From DASSUW01 sp963835525 (GTDB lineage: Bacteria > Actinomycetota > Thermoleophilia > Solirubrobacterales > Solirubrobacteraceae): a stretch of DNA of 64,000 nucleotides. Within the stretch, counting starts at the first letter, position 1. The number at the start of each line of letters is the position of its first letter. The notes beneath the pieces are model-generated. The model saw only the letters and a program-made list of their open reading frames with translations. It ran no database searches and was not told the DNA's origin. This document shows positions 34,240 to 42,585 of the stretch, in pieces. Both the position numbers and the translations under genes were made by a program. The stretch covers positions 62,001 through 126,000 of the forward strand of contig CAWIFM010000002.1 in assembly GCA_963835525.1 (NCBI GenBank). Direction: 5' to 3'.

Positions 34240-34282
34240 CCCTGACGCGGCACGCTCAGCCGAGCGACGCGCCCTTGCGCGA

Positions 34283-35320
34283 TCAGTCGTCGAGCGCGAA
34301 CAGCAGGAACTGCGTGAATTGCGTGGCGGCGAAGTTGTTGTCGCTGACCAGCACGAGCGACCGCCGGCCGTGCCTGAGCCGCGGCCCGAAGGTCATGCCC
34401 TCGACGTTGTCGAGCGGGATCCCGAGCTCGTCGAGGTCCAGAAGCAGCTTCTTGCGGGCCGTCGTCCCGTGCAGCGACACCTCGAAGAGCTTGATCGTGT
34501 TGCCGGTCCCCGGCGCGCCGACGGAGAACGAGCGCTCCATCGCGAGCAGGCGATCGTCGTCGAGCGGCAGCAGTTCCACCAGCCCGTTGACCGAGAACTG
34601 GGTGGCCGGCACCGGCGGCTCGGCGACCGGGTCGGTGTCGTAGAACCACTGGCGCTCGAGCCGGCGCTTGCGCAGGTCGTAGCGCAGGATGCGCGCCCGG
34701 CTCCCGTTGGCCACCGTCGCGGCGGGGCCGTCCTGGAGGAGCGCGTTCTCCGTCGCGACGAACAGGTCGTGGCCGTCGGCGGCGGCGCTCTCGAAGCCGA
34801 GGTTCTGGCGCACGCCCTTCGCCGGGTCGGGCGTGACCAGGAACTCCGTCGGCACCGGCAGGGCGCCGAGGAAGCGACCGCCCAACGAGTAGCGCCGCAC
34901 GAAGGGGTCGATCCCCGTGTTCCTGATGCCCTCGGAGGTGAAGATCAGCTCGCGGTCCTTGGTCAGCGTGAGGCCTTCGGGATCGAGGCTGTTCGCCGGG
35001 TACGGGCTGCCGTCGGGCGCCAGCATCGTCGTGACGTCCTTGAAGCGTACGTCGCCGTCGGTCAGCCGCCCGTCACGGACGTCGAGGGCGACGGTGTAGT
35101 AGCGGACGGGGTCGATCACGCTCGCGTCGTCGGCGATCGCGTGGTAGACGCCGCGCCTGTGGTCGTAGGTGATCGACGACAGGCCGCCGACTGTCGTTCC
35201 TTCGAACGTCGTCCCGGTCGGGACGATCGCCTGGCCGCGGAAGTCCAGGTCGAGCCGGTGGGCCGAGGCGGGTGCGGCTGCCGCGAGCATCGCGGCGACG
35301 ATGACGAGCGCGAGTCTCAT
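34283..35320 (-). CDS. Secreted phytase-like/esterase-like beta-propeller
   Basis: A 345-residue exported protein with an Ala-rich signal peptide (residues 1-20) and an esterase-like activity of phytase domain (PF13449 type): 'GGLSSITYDHRRGVYHAIAD', 'LDPEGLTLTKDRELIFTSEG', 'LGFESAAADGHDLFVATENA' and 'DNVEGMTFGP'. The acidic residues probably bind calcium. True phytase activity is uncertain for the family. It lies inside the purine locus but shows no mechanistic link to it. Confidence 0.85.
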   Translation of the reverse strand: MRLALVIVAAMLAAAAPASAHRLDLDFRGQAIVPTGTTFEGTTVGGLSSITYDHRRGVYHAIADDASVIDPVRYYTVALDVRDGRLTDGDVRFKDVTTMLAPDGSPYPANSLDPEGLTLTKDRELIFTSEGIRNTGIDPFVRRYSLGGRFLGALPVPTEFLVTPDPAKGVRQNLGFESAAADGHDLFVATENALLQDGPAATVANGSRARILRYDLRKRRLERQWFYDTDPVAEPPVPATQFSVNGLVELLPLDDDRLLAMERSFSVGAPGTGNTIKLFEVSLHGTTARKKLLLDLDELGIPLDNVEGMTFGPRLRHGRRSLVLVSDNNFAATQFTQFLLFALDD

Positions 35321-35393
35321 GGCCCTCGATCCTATATTCAGCCCGCGCGCTGTGGCCGATGAGGATCGGCGCGCGATCCGGTCTTACGTCGTG

Positions 35394-35792
35394 ATGACCG
35401 ACGAAGATCAGATCCGCACTCTCATCGAGCGCTGGGCCGAAGCGGTCCACGCCGGCGACCTCGACGGCGTGCTCGCCGACCATGCGCCCGACATCGTCAT
35501 GTACGACGTCCCGCCGCCCTACGACGGCGTTCGTGGCATCGACGCCTATCGCGACACCTGGCCCGGCTTCTTCGAGTGGCAACGCCGCGGCGCCACGTTC
35601 GACATCCTCTCGCTGGAGGTCACCGCAGGGGAGAGCGTGGCGTTTGCGCACGCGCTGCTCCGCTGCGGGACGCAGGCGGAGCACGAGGCGAATCCGGAGA
35701 ACCGCCTGCGGCTCACGATCGGCCTGCGCAAGGAGGGCGACCGCTGGGTCGTGACCCACGAGCACCACTCGTTCCCGCACAGCGCGGACTAG
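35394..35792 (+). CDS. SnoaL-like/ketosteroid-isomerase-fold protein
   Basis: A 132-residue NTF2-fold protein: 'IRTLIERWAEAVHAGDLDGV' is the usual first helix, then 'DIVMYDVPPP' and 'RGIDAYRDTW', ending 'LTIGLRKEGDRWVVTHEHHS'. These proteins are often assigned as nuclear transport factor 2-like or aldol/ketosteroid isomerase-like, but the substrate cannot be inferred. ATG 35394 is preferred over an adjacent GTG. It converges on the adenine deaminase gene with a 4-base overlap. Confidence 0.85.
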   Translation: MTDEDQIRTLIERWAEAVHAGDLDGVLADHAPDIVMYDVPPPYDGVRGIDAYRDTWPGFFEWQRRGATFDILSLEVTAGESVAFAHALLRCGTQAEHEANPENRLRLTIGLRKEGDRWVVTHEHHSFPHSAD

Positions 35793-37498
35793 ACGCTCAG
35801 GGGGACGAGCTCGAAGCGGTCGACGTCGACCAGGCCGCGGTCGGTGATCTTCAGCGACGGGATGACCGACAGGGCCAGGAACGAGAGGGTCATGAACGGC
35901 GCGTCGTCACCGACGCCCTGATCCTTCAGCATCTCCTGCAGCTGCTCGAGCCGCTCGACGACGTCCTCGACCGGCTCGTCGGACAGCAGGCCGGCGACGG
36001 GCAGCGCGAGCTCGCCGCGGATCGCGCCGTCGCGGGCGACGGCGATGCCGCCGCCGATCTCCTGCAGGCGGGTCGCGCAGACCGTCATGTCCTCGTCGGT
36101 GACCCCGACGACGACGAGGTTGTGGGCGTCGTGGGCGACGGTGGAGGCGAAGGCGCCGGCCCGCAGGCCGAAGCCGCGCACGAGCCCGAGCCCGATCCGC
36201 CCGGTGGCGTGGTGGCGCTCGATCACGGCGATCTTGGCGAGGTCGCGCGCGGGGTCGGCGACCACGCGGCCGTCGCGCAGCGCGGGCTGCTCCTCGCGCG
36301 CGTTGGTGATCAGCTGGCCCGGGATGATCTCGATCACGCGCACGCGCGAGGCGGCCGGGATCGCGAAGGCGTCCGGGCCCAGCGGGGCCGCGCGCATGGT
36401 GCTGCGCACGCGCTCCGGGATCGGGGGCCGCGAGAACGGCTCGGCGGCGCCGCCGGCGGCGACGAGCCGGCCGTTCTTGTACACGCGCGCGGGCGCGAAG
36501 GTCTCGAGGTCGTCGAGCAGGACGAGGTCGGCACGCATGCCCGGCGCCACCGCGCCGCGGTCCATCAGGCCGTGGCAGCGCGCCGGGTGCAGCGTCGCCA
36601 TCAGCAGCGCGGCCTCCGGCGAGACGCCCTCCTCGACGGCCACGCGGCACATCTGGTCGATGTGGCCGAGCCGGTAGAGGAAGTCCGGCTCGCGGTCGTC
36701 GGTGCAGAACGCGCAGTGCTCGGGCCCGTACTGGCCGACCAGCGGCAGCAGGTCGCGCAGATTGCGGGCGTTGGAGGCCTCGCGCAGCAGCACCCACATG
36801 CCGCGGCGGCGCTTCTCGAGCGCTTCGTCGAACGTCGTCGCCTCGTGGTCGGAGCGGATGCCGGCGGCCACGTAGGCGTCGAGCGGCCGGCCCACCACGC
36901 CGGGCGCGTGGCCGTCGGCGTGCGTGGCGCCCGCCACGTCGAGCCGCGCCAGCACGTCCGGCGCGCCGGCGATGACGCCGGGGAAGTTCATCATCTCGGC
37001 CACGCCCAGCGCCCGCGGGTGGCGCAGGATCGCCTCCATGTCGGCCGGCTCGAGCGGGCTCATGGGCGACTCGAAGTCGCTGGCCGGCACGCACGAGGGC
37101 GCCATCACGAAGACGTCGAGCGGCAGGTCCTCGGACGCCTCGAGCATCCAGTCGACGCCGTCGATCCCGAGCACGTTCGCGATCTCGTGCGGGTCGGTCA
37201 CCACCGCGGTCGTGCCGTGCGGGACGACGCAGCGCGCGAACTCGGCGGGCGTGAGCTTGGACGACTCGATGTGCACGTGCGCGTCGATGAAGCCCGGCAC
37301 CAGGTACTGGCCGCGCGCGTCGACCCGCTCGCCGTCGTCGTAGGAGCCCAGCCCGGCGATCACCCCGGCGAAGATCGCGACGTCGACCTCGAGCCACTCG
37401 CGCGTGAACACCGAGAACACGTGCGCGCCCTCGATCACGAGGTCGGGCGCCGCATCGCCGCGCGCGACGGCGATCAGATCTGCGTCACCCCGACTCAA
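35789..37498 (-). CDS. ade: Adenine deaminase
   Basis: An amidohydrolase-superfamily adenine deaminase (adenine to hypoxanthine and ammonia) of about 569 residues. Signatures are 'LVPGFIDAHVHIESSKLTP', 'VTDPHEIANVLG', 'GATHADGHAPGV', 'HCAFCTDDREPD', 'ATLHPARCHGL' and the C-terminal 'VVVGVTDEDM' with 'PFMTLSFLALSVIPSLKITD'. The frame stays open to TTG 37549, but those extra 17 residues are only translation of a palindromic repeat. The normal family N-terminus ('LIAVARGDAAPDLVIEGA') is best reached from TTG 37498, itself inside the palindrome at 37497-37513. The repeat thus seems to supply the start codon. Confidence 0.92.
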   Translation of the reverse strand: MSRGDADLIAVARGDAAPDLVIEGAHVFSVFTREWLEVDVAIFAGVIAGLGSYDDGERVDARGQYLVPGFIDAHVHIESSKLTPAEFARCVVPHGTTAVVTDPHEIANVLGIDGVDWMLEASEDLPLDVFVMAPSCVPASDFESPMSPLEPADMEAILRHPRALGVAEMMNFPGVIAGAPDVLARLDVAGATHADGHAPGVVGRPLDAYVAAGIRSDHEATTFDEALEKRRRGMWVLLREASNARNLRDLLPLVGQYGPEHCAFCTDDREPDFLYRLGHIDQMCRVAVEEGVSPEAALLMATLHPARCHGLMDRGAVAPGMRADLVLLDDLETFAPARVYKNGRLVAAGGAAEPFSRPPIPERVRSTMRAAPLGPDAFAIPAASRVRVIEIIPGQLITNAREEQPALRDGRVVADPARDLAKIAVIERHHATGRIGLGLVRGFGLRAGAFASTVAHDAHNLVVVGVTDEDMTVCATRLQEIGGGIAVARDGAIRGELALPVAGLLSDEPVEDVVERLEQLQEMLKDQGVGDDAPFMTLSFLALSVIPSLKITDRGLVDVDRFELVPLSV

Positions 37499-37544
37499 GG
37501 GGTCTGACCCCTTGCGTGGCCCCGGCTCAAGGGGTCTGACCCCT
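37497..37544. repeat. Tandem pair of REP-like palindromes
   Basis: Two copies of a near-identical palindrome lie 32 bases apart between the adenine deaminase gene and the small gene upstream: AAGGGGTCTGACCCCTT at 37497-37513 and AGGGGTCTGACCCCT at 37530-37544. Each is preceded by CTC and has 7-8 base arms around one central base. Similar GGGGTC-type palindromes are seen as scattered extragenic elements in many bacteria. They can fold into hairpins in RNA and may act as terminators or processing sites. No transposase is nearby. Confidence 0.75.
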
Positions 37545-37769
37545 AACAAGCCGTACGTCGATCTCGTGGGCGCCCGCGTCGAGCGCCGCCATCACCACGT
37601 CGCCTAGCGTGGCCAGCACCTCGGCGCGGCTGCCGCTGAGCGCAGTCAAGCCGGGCCCGGCCTCGCGCGCCAGGCCCGTCGGCCCGGCGACGTCGAGCGC
37701 CGCTGCGAGCGCCTCGTCCGATCCCTTGATCTCGTACTCCGCGGTCAGCTCGGCGGGCGGGACCGGCAT
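37527..37769 (-). CDS. Small protein of the xanthine dehydrogenase operon
   Basis: An 80-residue acidic alpha/beta protein, family not recognised. 'YEIKGSDEALAAALDVAG' and 'VLATLGDVVMAALDAGAHEI' suggest two helices with a final strand 'IDVRLV'. Its ATG overlaps the stop of the molybdenum-subunit gene by 1 base, so it is co-translated with xanthine dehydrogenase and may be an accessory. The last six residues (Val-Arg-Gly-Gln-Thr-Pro) and the TGA are encoded by a copy of the palindromic repeat, so the original C-terminus was probably altered by repeat insertion. Confidence 0.65.
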   Translation of the reverse strand: MPVPPAELTAEYEIKGSDEALAAALDVAGPTGLAREAGPGLTALSGSRAEVLATLGDVVMAALDAGAHEIDVRLVRGQTP

Positions 37770-39925
37770 CAGACCCCGACGATGTGGTCGGGGCGGACCG
37801 GGACCCGCTTGAGCTCGGCGCCGGTGGCGGCGCGCAGGGCGGCGACGATCGCCGGGGTGGAGGAGATTGTCGGCGGCTCGCCCACGCCGCGCAGGCCATA
37901 CGGCGCGCCCGGATCCGCGAGCTCCATGACGTCGAGCTCGACCGGCGGCATGTCGAGCACGGTCGGGATCAGGTAGTCGGTGAACGACGCGTTGCGGACC
38001 TCGCCGTCGACGACCTGGATCTCCTCCATCAGCGCCAGCCCCAGGCCCTGGGCGATGCCGCCCTCGATCTGCCCCTCGACGGCGAGCGGGTTGATCGCAC
38101 GCCCCACGTCCTGGGCGGTGGCGATCTCCACCACCCGGACCAGGCCGAGCTCGGTGTCGACGTCGACCACCGCGCGGTGGGCGGCGAAGGCGAAGGTGAC
38201 GTGCGCGTTGCCCTGGCCCTTCTCGTCGAGCGGGAACGTGGGCCGGTGGTGGTGCTCGCGCGTGATGTCGATGGGCTCGTCGAGCGAGCCGCCGCGCCGC
38301 TCGAGCTCCTCGCGGACCGCCTCGCAGGCGAGCTTGACGGCGCCGCCGGTCATGTAGGTCTGGCGCGAGGCCGACGAAGAGCCGGCCGAGCCGACGTGCG
38401 TGTCGGCGGGCATCACGATCACGCGCTCGACGCCGAGCTCGTGGCGGGCGATCTGCTCCTGCACCGTGACCAACCCCTGACCGACCTCGGCGGCCGCCGT
38501 GTACACCTCCACCAGCGGCTCGCCGCCTACCAGCGACAGCTTCACGCGCGCGGTCGAGTAGTCGTCGAAGCCCTCCGAGTAGCCGACGTTCTTGTAGCCG
38601 ACCGCGTAGCCGACCCCGCGCCGCACGCCCTCGCCGTGCGTCGTGTTGGAGTGGCCGCCGGGCATGATCTCGCTCGGCCCCGGCAGCGGTCGCGAGGACA
38701 CGCTGTCGAGCAGCTCGACGACCGGCGCGGGCGAGGTGATCGGCGCGCCGGTGGGGATGATCGTCCCCTCCGAGGCGGCGTTGCGCTTGCGCAGCTCGAC
38801 CGGGTCCATCTCCAGCGCGGCCGCCAGCTTGTCCATCTGTGCCTCGTGGGCGAAGCAGGTCTGCACGGCGCCGAAGCCGCGCATCGCCCCGCACGGCGGG
38901 TTGTCGGTGTAGACGACGTACGAGTCGATCAGCGCGTTCGGCACTTCGTACGGCCCGGCCGCGAAGCACGCGGCGTTGCTGCACACCGCCGTGGAGCTCG
39001 AGGCGTAGGCGCCGCCGTCGAGGAGGATCCGGCACTTCACGTAGACGAGGTCGCCCTCGCGCGTGGCCCCGTGCTCGTAGCGCATGCGCGCCGGGTGGCG
39101 GTGGATGTGGCCGAAGAACGACTCCTCGCGGCCGTACATCATCTTCACCGGCTTGCCGGTGTGGAGGGCGAGCAGGCAGGCGTGGATCTGCATCGACAGG
39201 TCCTCGCGACCGCCGAACGCGCCGCCCACGCCGCCGAGGGTGATGCGCACCTTCTCGGGCGGCAGGTCGAGGCTGGCCGCGGTCTGGTCGCGGTCGACGT
39301 GCAGCCACTGCGTGGAGACGAAGAGGTCCACGCCGCCGTCCTCGGCGGGCACCGCGAGGCCGGACTCGGGGCCGAGGAACGCCTGGTCCTGCATCCCGAC
39401 CTCGTACTCGCCGCTGACCACGACCTCGGCGGTGGCCTCCGGGTCGCCGTGCTCGATTCGCACGTGGCGCAGCAGGTTGCCGGACGGGTGCAGCGGGTCG
39501 GCGTCGAACGCCTTCTCGGGGTCGGTGACCGGCTCGAGCACCTCGTAGTCGACCTCGATCTTGGAGGCCGCGTAGCGGGCGGTCTCGGGATGGTCGGCGG
39601 CCACGATCGCCACCGCCTCGCCCTGATAGCGGACCTGGTCGAAGGCCAGCACCGGCTGGTCGGGGATCTCGAGCCCGTAGACCTTGCGGCCGGGCACGTC
39701 CTCGTGCGTGAGGACGGCGAACACACCGCGGATGGCCAGCGCCGGCGCGATGTTGATCTCGCGGATCCGCGCGCGCGGGTGCGGGCTGCGCAGGGTGGAG
39801 CCCCACAGCATCCCGTCGGCCCACAGGTCGGACGAGTACGCGAAGTCGCCCTTGACCTTGGGGATCCCGTCGGGGCGGCGCAGGCTCTCGCCGATCCCGC
39901 CGCGGATCGAAGTCTCGACGCTCAT
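37769..39925 (-). CDS. xdhA: Xanthine dehydrogenase, molybdenum subunit
   Basis: A 718-residue molybdopterin-binding subunit that hydroxylates hypoxanthine and xanthine to urate. Motifs: 'PKVKGDFAYSSDL' at the N-terminus, 'TLGGVGGAFGGRED' and 'NPPCGAMRGFGAVQTCFAHE' (substrate-site Arg), 'AAEVGQGLVTVQEQIA' (cofactor), and 'YGLRGVGEPP' near the C-terminus carrying the catalytic Glu. The other two subunits are encoded by the genes at 41265 and 41723, with a deaminase gene between. No XdhC-type insertion chaperone is in the window. Confidence 0.94.
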   Translation of the reverse strand: MSVETSIRGGIGESLRRPDGIPKVKGDFAYSSDLWADGMLWGSTLRSPHPRARIREINIAPALAIRGVFAVLTHEDVPGRKVYGLEIPDQPVLAFDQVRYQGEAVAIVAADHPETARYAASKIEVDYEVLEPVTDPEKAFDADPLHPSGNLLRHVRIEHGDPEATAEVVVSGEYEVGMQDQAFLGPESGLAVPAEDGGVDLFVSTQWLHVDRDQTAASLDLPPEKVRITLGGVGGAFGGREDLSMQIHACLLALHTGKPVKMMYGREESFFGHIHRHPARMRYEHGATREGDLVYVKCRILLDGGAYASSSTAVCSNAACFAAGPYEVPNALIDSYVVYTDNPPCGAMRGFGAVQTCFAHEAQMDKLAAALEMDPVELRKRNAASEGTIIPTGAPITSPAPVVELLDSVSSRPLPGPSEIMPGGHSNTTHGEGVRRGVGYAVGYKNVGYSEGFDDYSTARVKLSLVGGEPLVEVYTAAAEVGQGLVTVQEQIARHELGVERVIVMPADTHVGSAGSSSASRQTYMTGGAVKLACEAVREELERRGGSLDEPIDITREHHHRPTFPLDEKGQGNAHVTFAFAAHRAVVDVDTELGLVRVVEIATAQDVGRAINPLAVEGQIEGGIAQGLGLALMEEIQVVDGEVRNASFTDYLIPTVLDMPPVELDVMELADPGAPYGLRGVGEPPTISSTPAIVAALRAATGAELKRVPVRPDHIVGV

Positions 39926-41268
39926 ACGGCCACCTCCTGCATCCGGCGGCTGGCCTTGCCGATGTCGCGGGCGATCTCGTCCTCGTCGGCCATGGTGAGA
40001 CGGCCGTTCTCGACGACGGACTTCCCCCCGACCAGCAGGGTGTCGACGATCGGGCGCGCGCCGAGCACCAGCGCGGCGACCGGGTCGGCGATGCCCGCGT
40101 GGTCGAGGTCGCCGAGCTGCCACAGCGCGACGTCGGCCAGCTTGCCCGGCTCGAGCGAGCCGATCTCGTCTTCGCGGCCCAGGCAGCGCGCGCCGTGGAT
40201 GGTGCCCAGCGCGAGCGCCTCGCGGGCGGTCAGCGCCTGCGGGCCGCCCTTGATGCGCGCGACGAGCAGCGCCTCGCGCAGCTCGCCGGAAAGCTCGCCC
40301 GCCTCGTTGGAGGCTGCGCCGTCGACCCCGAGGCCGACCGGCGCGCCCGCCGCCGTGAGCGCGGCCACCGGCGCGATGCCGGCGCCGAGCCGCGCGTTCG
40401 AGGACGGGCAGTGCGCCACGCCGGTGCCGGTCTCGCCGAACCGCCGCACCTCGCGCTCGTCCAAGTGCACGCAGTGGGCGAGCCAGACGTCGTCGCCGAG
40501 CCAGCCGACCTGCTCGAGGTACTCGACCGGGCGCACGCCGAACAGCTCGAGGCAGAACTGCTCCTCGTCGAGCGTCTCGGCCATGTGGGTGTGCAGGCGG
40601 ACGTTCCGCGCTCTTGCGAACTCGGCCGTCTCGGCCATCAGCTCCTTGGTGACGCTGAACGGCGAGCACGGCGCGAGCGCGACCCGCACCATGGCGTCCG
40701 GCGCCGGGTCGTGGAAGCGGTCGATCGCCTCGGCGCAGGCCTGGAGGATCGCGTCGCGGTCCTCGGTGACCTCGTCGGGCGGCAGGCCGCCTTGGGACTT
40801 CCCGAGGTCCATGCTGCCGCGGCACGGGTGGAAGCGCACGTGCAGCTCGCGCGCGGCCTCCACCTCGATCGCGAGCAGGTCGCCGGCGCCGCGCGGGAAG
40901 ACGTAGTGGTGGTCGGTGCTCGTGCTGCAGCCGGAGCGCGCCAGCGCGGCGAGCCCCGCGCGGGCGGCGGCGCGCTCGATGTCACCGTCGACGCGCGCCC
41001 ACACGGGGTAGAGCTCCTGCAGCCACTCGAACAGCGTCGACTGCTGCGACATGCCGCGCGTGGCCCACTGGTACAGGTGGTGGTGGCAGTTGACGAGCCC
41101 CGGGGTGGCGAGCATCCCGCGGCCGTCGATGCGCGTGCCTTCACAATCGGCCGGACCCTCGCCAACCGCATCGATGGCGCCGTCCTCGATCACGATGTGG
41201 CCGTCGGCGTGCTCGGTGCCCGCGGCGTCGACGGTGGCGATCGCGCAGCCCTCGATGACGAGCTTCAT
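39922..41268 (-). CDS. 8-oxoguanine/guanine deaminase-type amidohydrolase
   Basis: A 448-residue amidohydrolase of the chlorohydrolase/8-oxoguanine deaminase group. Metal ligands: 'GLVNCHHHLYQWATRG', 'VRLHTHMAETLDEEQF', 'WLAHCVHLDEREV' and 'GLGVDGAASNEAGEL'. The 'HHHLYQ' motif and the placement within a xanthine dehydrogenase operon match known 8-oxoguanine deaminases, which make urate from 8-oxoguanine; guanine deaminase is the alternative. It overlaps both neighbours by 4 bases. Either activity feeds the same pathway. Confidence 0.88.
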   Translation of the reverse strand: MKLVIEGCAIATVDAAGTEHADGHIVIEDGAIDAVGEGPADCEGTRIDGRGMLATPGLVNCHHHLYQWATRGMSQQSTLFEWLQELYPVWARVDGDIERAAARAGLAALARSGCSTSTDHHYVFPRGAGDLLAIEVEAARELHVRFHPCRGSMDLGKSQGGLPPDEVTEDRDAILQACAEAIDRFHDPAPDAMVRVALAPCSPFSVTKELMAETAEFARARNVRLHTHMAETLDEEQFCLELFGVRPVEYLEQVGWLGDDVWLAHCVHLDEREVRRFGETGTGVAHCPSSNARLGAGIAPVAALTAAGAPVGLGVDGAASNEAGELSGELREALLVARIKGGPQALTAREALALGTIHGARCLGREDEIGSLEPGKLADVALWQLGDLDHAGIADPVAALVLGARPIVDTLLVGGKSVVENGRLTMADEDEIARDIGKASRRMQEVAV

Positions 41269-41726
41269 CGCGTCGCCGCCAGCCTCACGGCGTCGAGGAT
41301 CTTCTCGTAGCCCGTGCAGCGGCACAGGTTGCCGGCCAGCGCCTCGCGGATCTCGGGGTCGCTCGGCTGCGGCTTGCGCTCCAGCAGGTCGTGGGTGGCC
41401 ACGATCAGGCCGGGCGTGCAGAACCCGCACTGCACCGCGCCCGCCTGGATGAACGCCTCCTGGATCGGGTGCAGCTCGTCCTCATCCGGCGCCAGGCCCT
41501 CCACGGTGACGATCTCACGGCCTTCGGCCTGGCCCGCCATGACCAGGCACGAGCAGACAAGCTCGCCGTCGAGGTAGATCGAGCACGAGCCGCACTCGCC
41601 CTGCTCGCACGCGTTCTTGGAGCCCGGCAGGGCGAGCCGCTCGCGCAGCACGTGCAGCAGGCTCTCGCCCTCCCACAGGCCGTCGACCTCGCGCTCCTCG
41701 CCGTTGATGAGGCAGGTCAACCTCAT
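41265..41726 (-). CDS. Xanthine dehydrogenase, iron-sulfur subunit
   Basis: A 153-residue two-cluster ferredoxin subunit. The N-terminal plant-type [2Fe-2S] site uses Cys40, Cys45, Cys48 and Cys60 ('NACEQGECGSC ... C'). The C-terminal four-helix [2Fe-2S] site uses Cys100, Cys103, Cys135 and Cys137 ('QCGFCTPG ... NLCRCTGY'). All eight ligands are present. It carries electrons from the molybdenum centre to FAD. Overlaps of 4 bases with both adjacent genes show translational coupling. Confidence 0.95.
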   Translation of the reverse strand: MRLTCLINGEEREVDGLWEGESLLHVLRERLALPGSKNACEQGECGSCSIYLDGELVCSCLVMAGQAEGREIVTVEGLAPDEDELHPIQEAFIQAGAVQCGFCTPGLIVATHDLLERKPQPSDPEIREALAGNLCRCTGYEKILDAVRLAATR

Positions 41727-42562
41727 GCCCAGGCCCACTTCAGCGTGCGCCGCGCCATGACGGCGAGAGCGTGGCGGCGGTAGACCGCGCTGCCGCGCTG
41801 GTCGTCGATCGGCGACGCGGCCTCGGCCACCAGCTCGCCGAACCGCTGCGCCGTCTCGTCGTCGATCGCCCCGTGGCCGTCCCAGTCGAGCGCCTGGTCG
41901 ATGAACGCCTCGGCGTCGCGCGCGCGGCGCGGGGTGGGGGCGGCCGAGCCGATGCACGTGCCGACGCTGCGCTCCTCCTCGTCGATGGAGAGGGCGAACG
42001 AGCAGACCGCGATGACCATCGCGTTGCGCGTGCCGATCTTGCTGAACTGCTGCGAGCCGCGTGCGACCGGGATGTGGAAGGCGGCGATCAGCTCGTCGGG
42101 CTCGAGCACATTGCGCTTCGGACCCGTGATGAAGTCCTCGATGCCGATCTTCCGAGTGCCGCGCGTGGACGCCAGCTCGATCGTCGCGTGGCTCGCGTAC
42201 AGCGGCGGCAGCGCGTCACCGGCGGGGGAGGAGGAGCCGAGGTTGCCGCCGATCGTCCCGCGGTTGCGGATCTGCGGCGAGCCGACCGTGCGCGAGGCGA
42301 TGGCCAGCCCCGGCAGCACGTCGCTCAGCTCGGCGATCGCGCGCGTGTATGTGACGCCGGCGCCGACGCGCAGCATGCCGTCGTCGCGGTCATGCTCGGT
42401 CAGCGAGGTCACCCGCGTGAGGTCGAGGATCGCCTCGGGGCGGGCGCGGCCGAAGTTCATCTCCACCATCACGTCGGTCCCGCCCCACAACGGCATCGCC
42501 TCGGGGTGGGCCGCCTTGGCCTCGAGGGCCTCCTCCCACGTGGCCGGCTGCAGGAACTCCAT
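41723..42562 (-). CDS. xdhB: Xanthine dehydrogenase, FAD subunit
   Basis: A 279-residue FAD_binding_5/CO-dehydrogenase flavoprotein C-terminal-domain subunit. 'AMPLWGGTDVMVEMNFGRAR' and 'IRNRGTIGGNLGSSSPAGDA' are the two FAD-binding loops; the C-terminal domain runs from about residue 170 with 'GTCIGSAAPTPRRARDAEAF'. It passes electrons to NAD+. It is the first gene of the xanthine dehydrogenase operon; its ATG at 42562 is 23 bases past the stop of the membrane-protein gene upstream on the same strand. Confidence 0.93.
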   Translation of the reverse strand: MEFLQPATWEEALEAKAAHPEAMPLWGGTDVMVEMNFGRARPEAILDLTRVTSLTEHDRDDGMLRVGAGVTYTRAIAELSDVLPGLAIASRTVGSPQIRNRGTIGGNLGSSSPAGDALPPLYASHATIELASTRGTRKIGIEDFITGPKRNVLEPDELIAAFHIPVARGSQQFSKIGTRNAMVIAVCSFALSIDEEERSVGTCIGSAAPTPRRARDAEAFIDQALDWDGHGAIDDETAQRFGELVAEAASPIDDQRGSAVYRRHALAVMARRTLKWAWA

Positions 42563-42585
42563 CCGGGCAGTCTATGCGCGAGTAA

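Noticed and set aside
37499..37549. N-terminal extension of adenine deaminase from TTG 37549
   Set aside because: The extra 17 residues are translation of the palindromic repeats and are not part of the family's N-terminus.
37784..40906. A 1040-residue open frame antisense to the xanthine dehydrogenase genes
   Set aside because: It is rich in Arg, His, Ala and Gly with no domain pattern, and the opposite strand encodes clear enzyme subunits. Long antisense frames are expected at this G+C.
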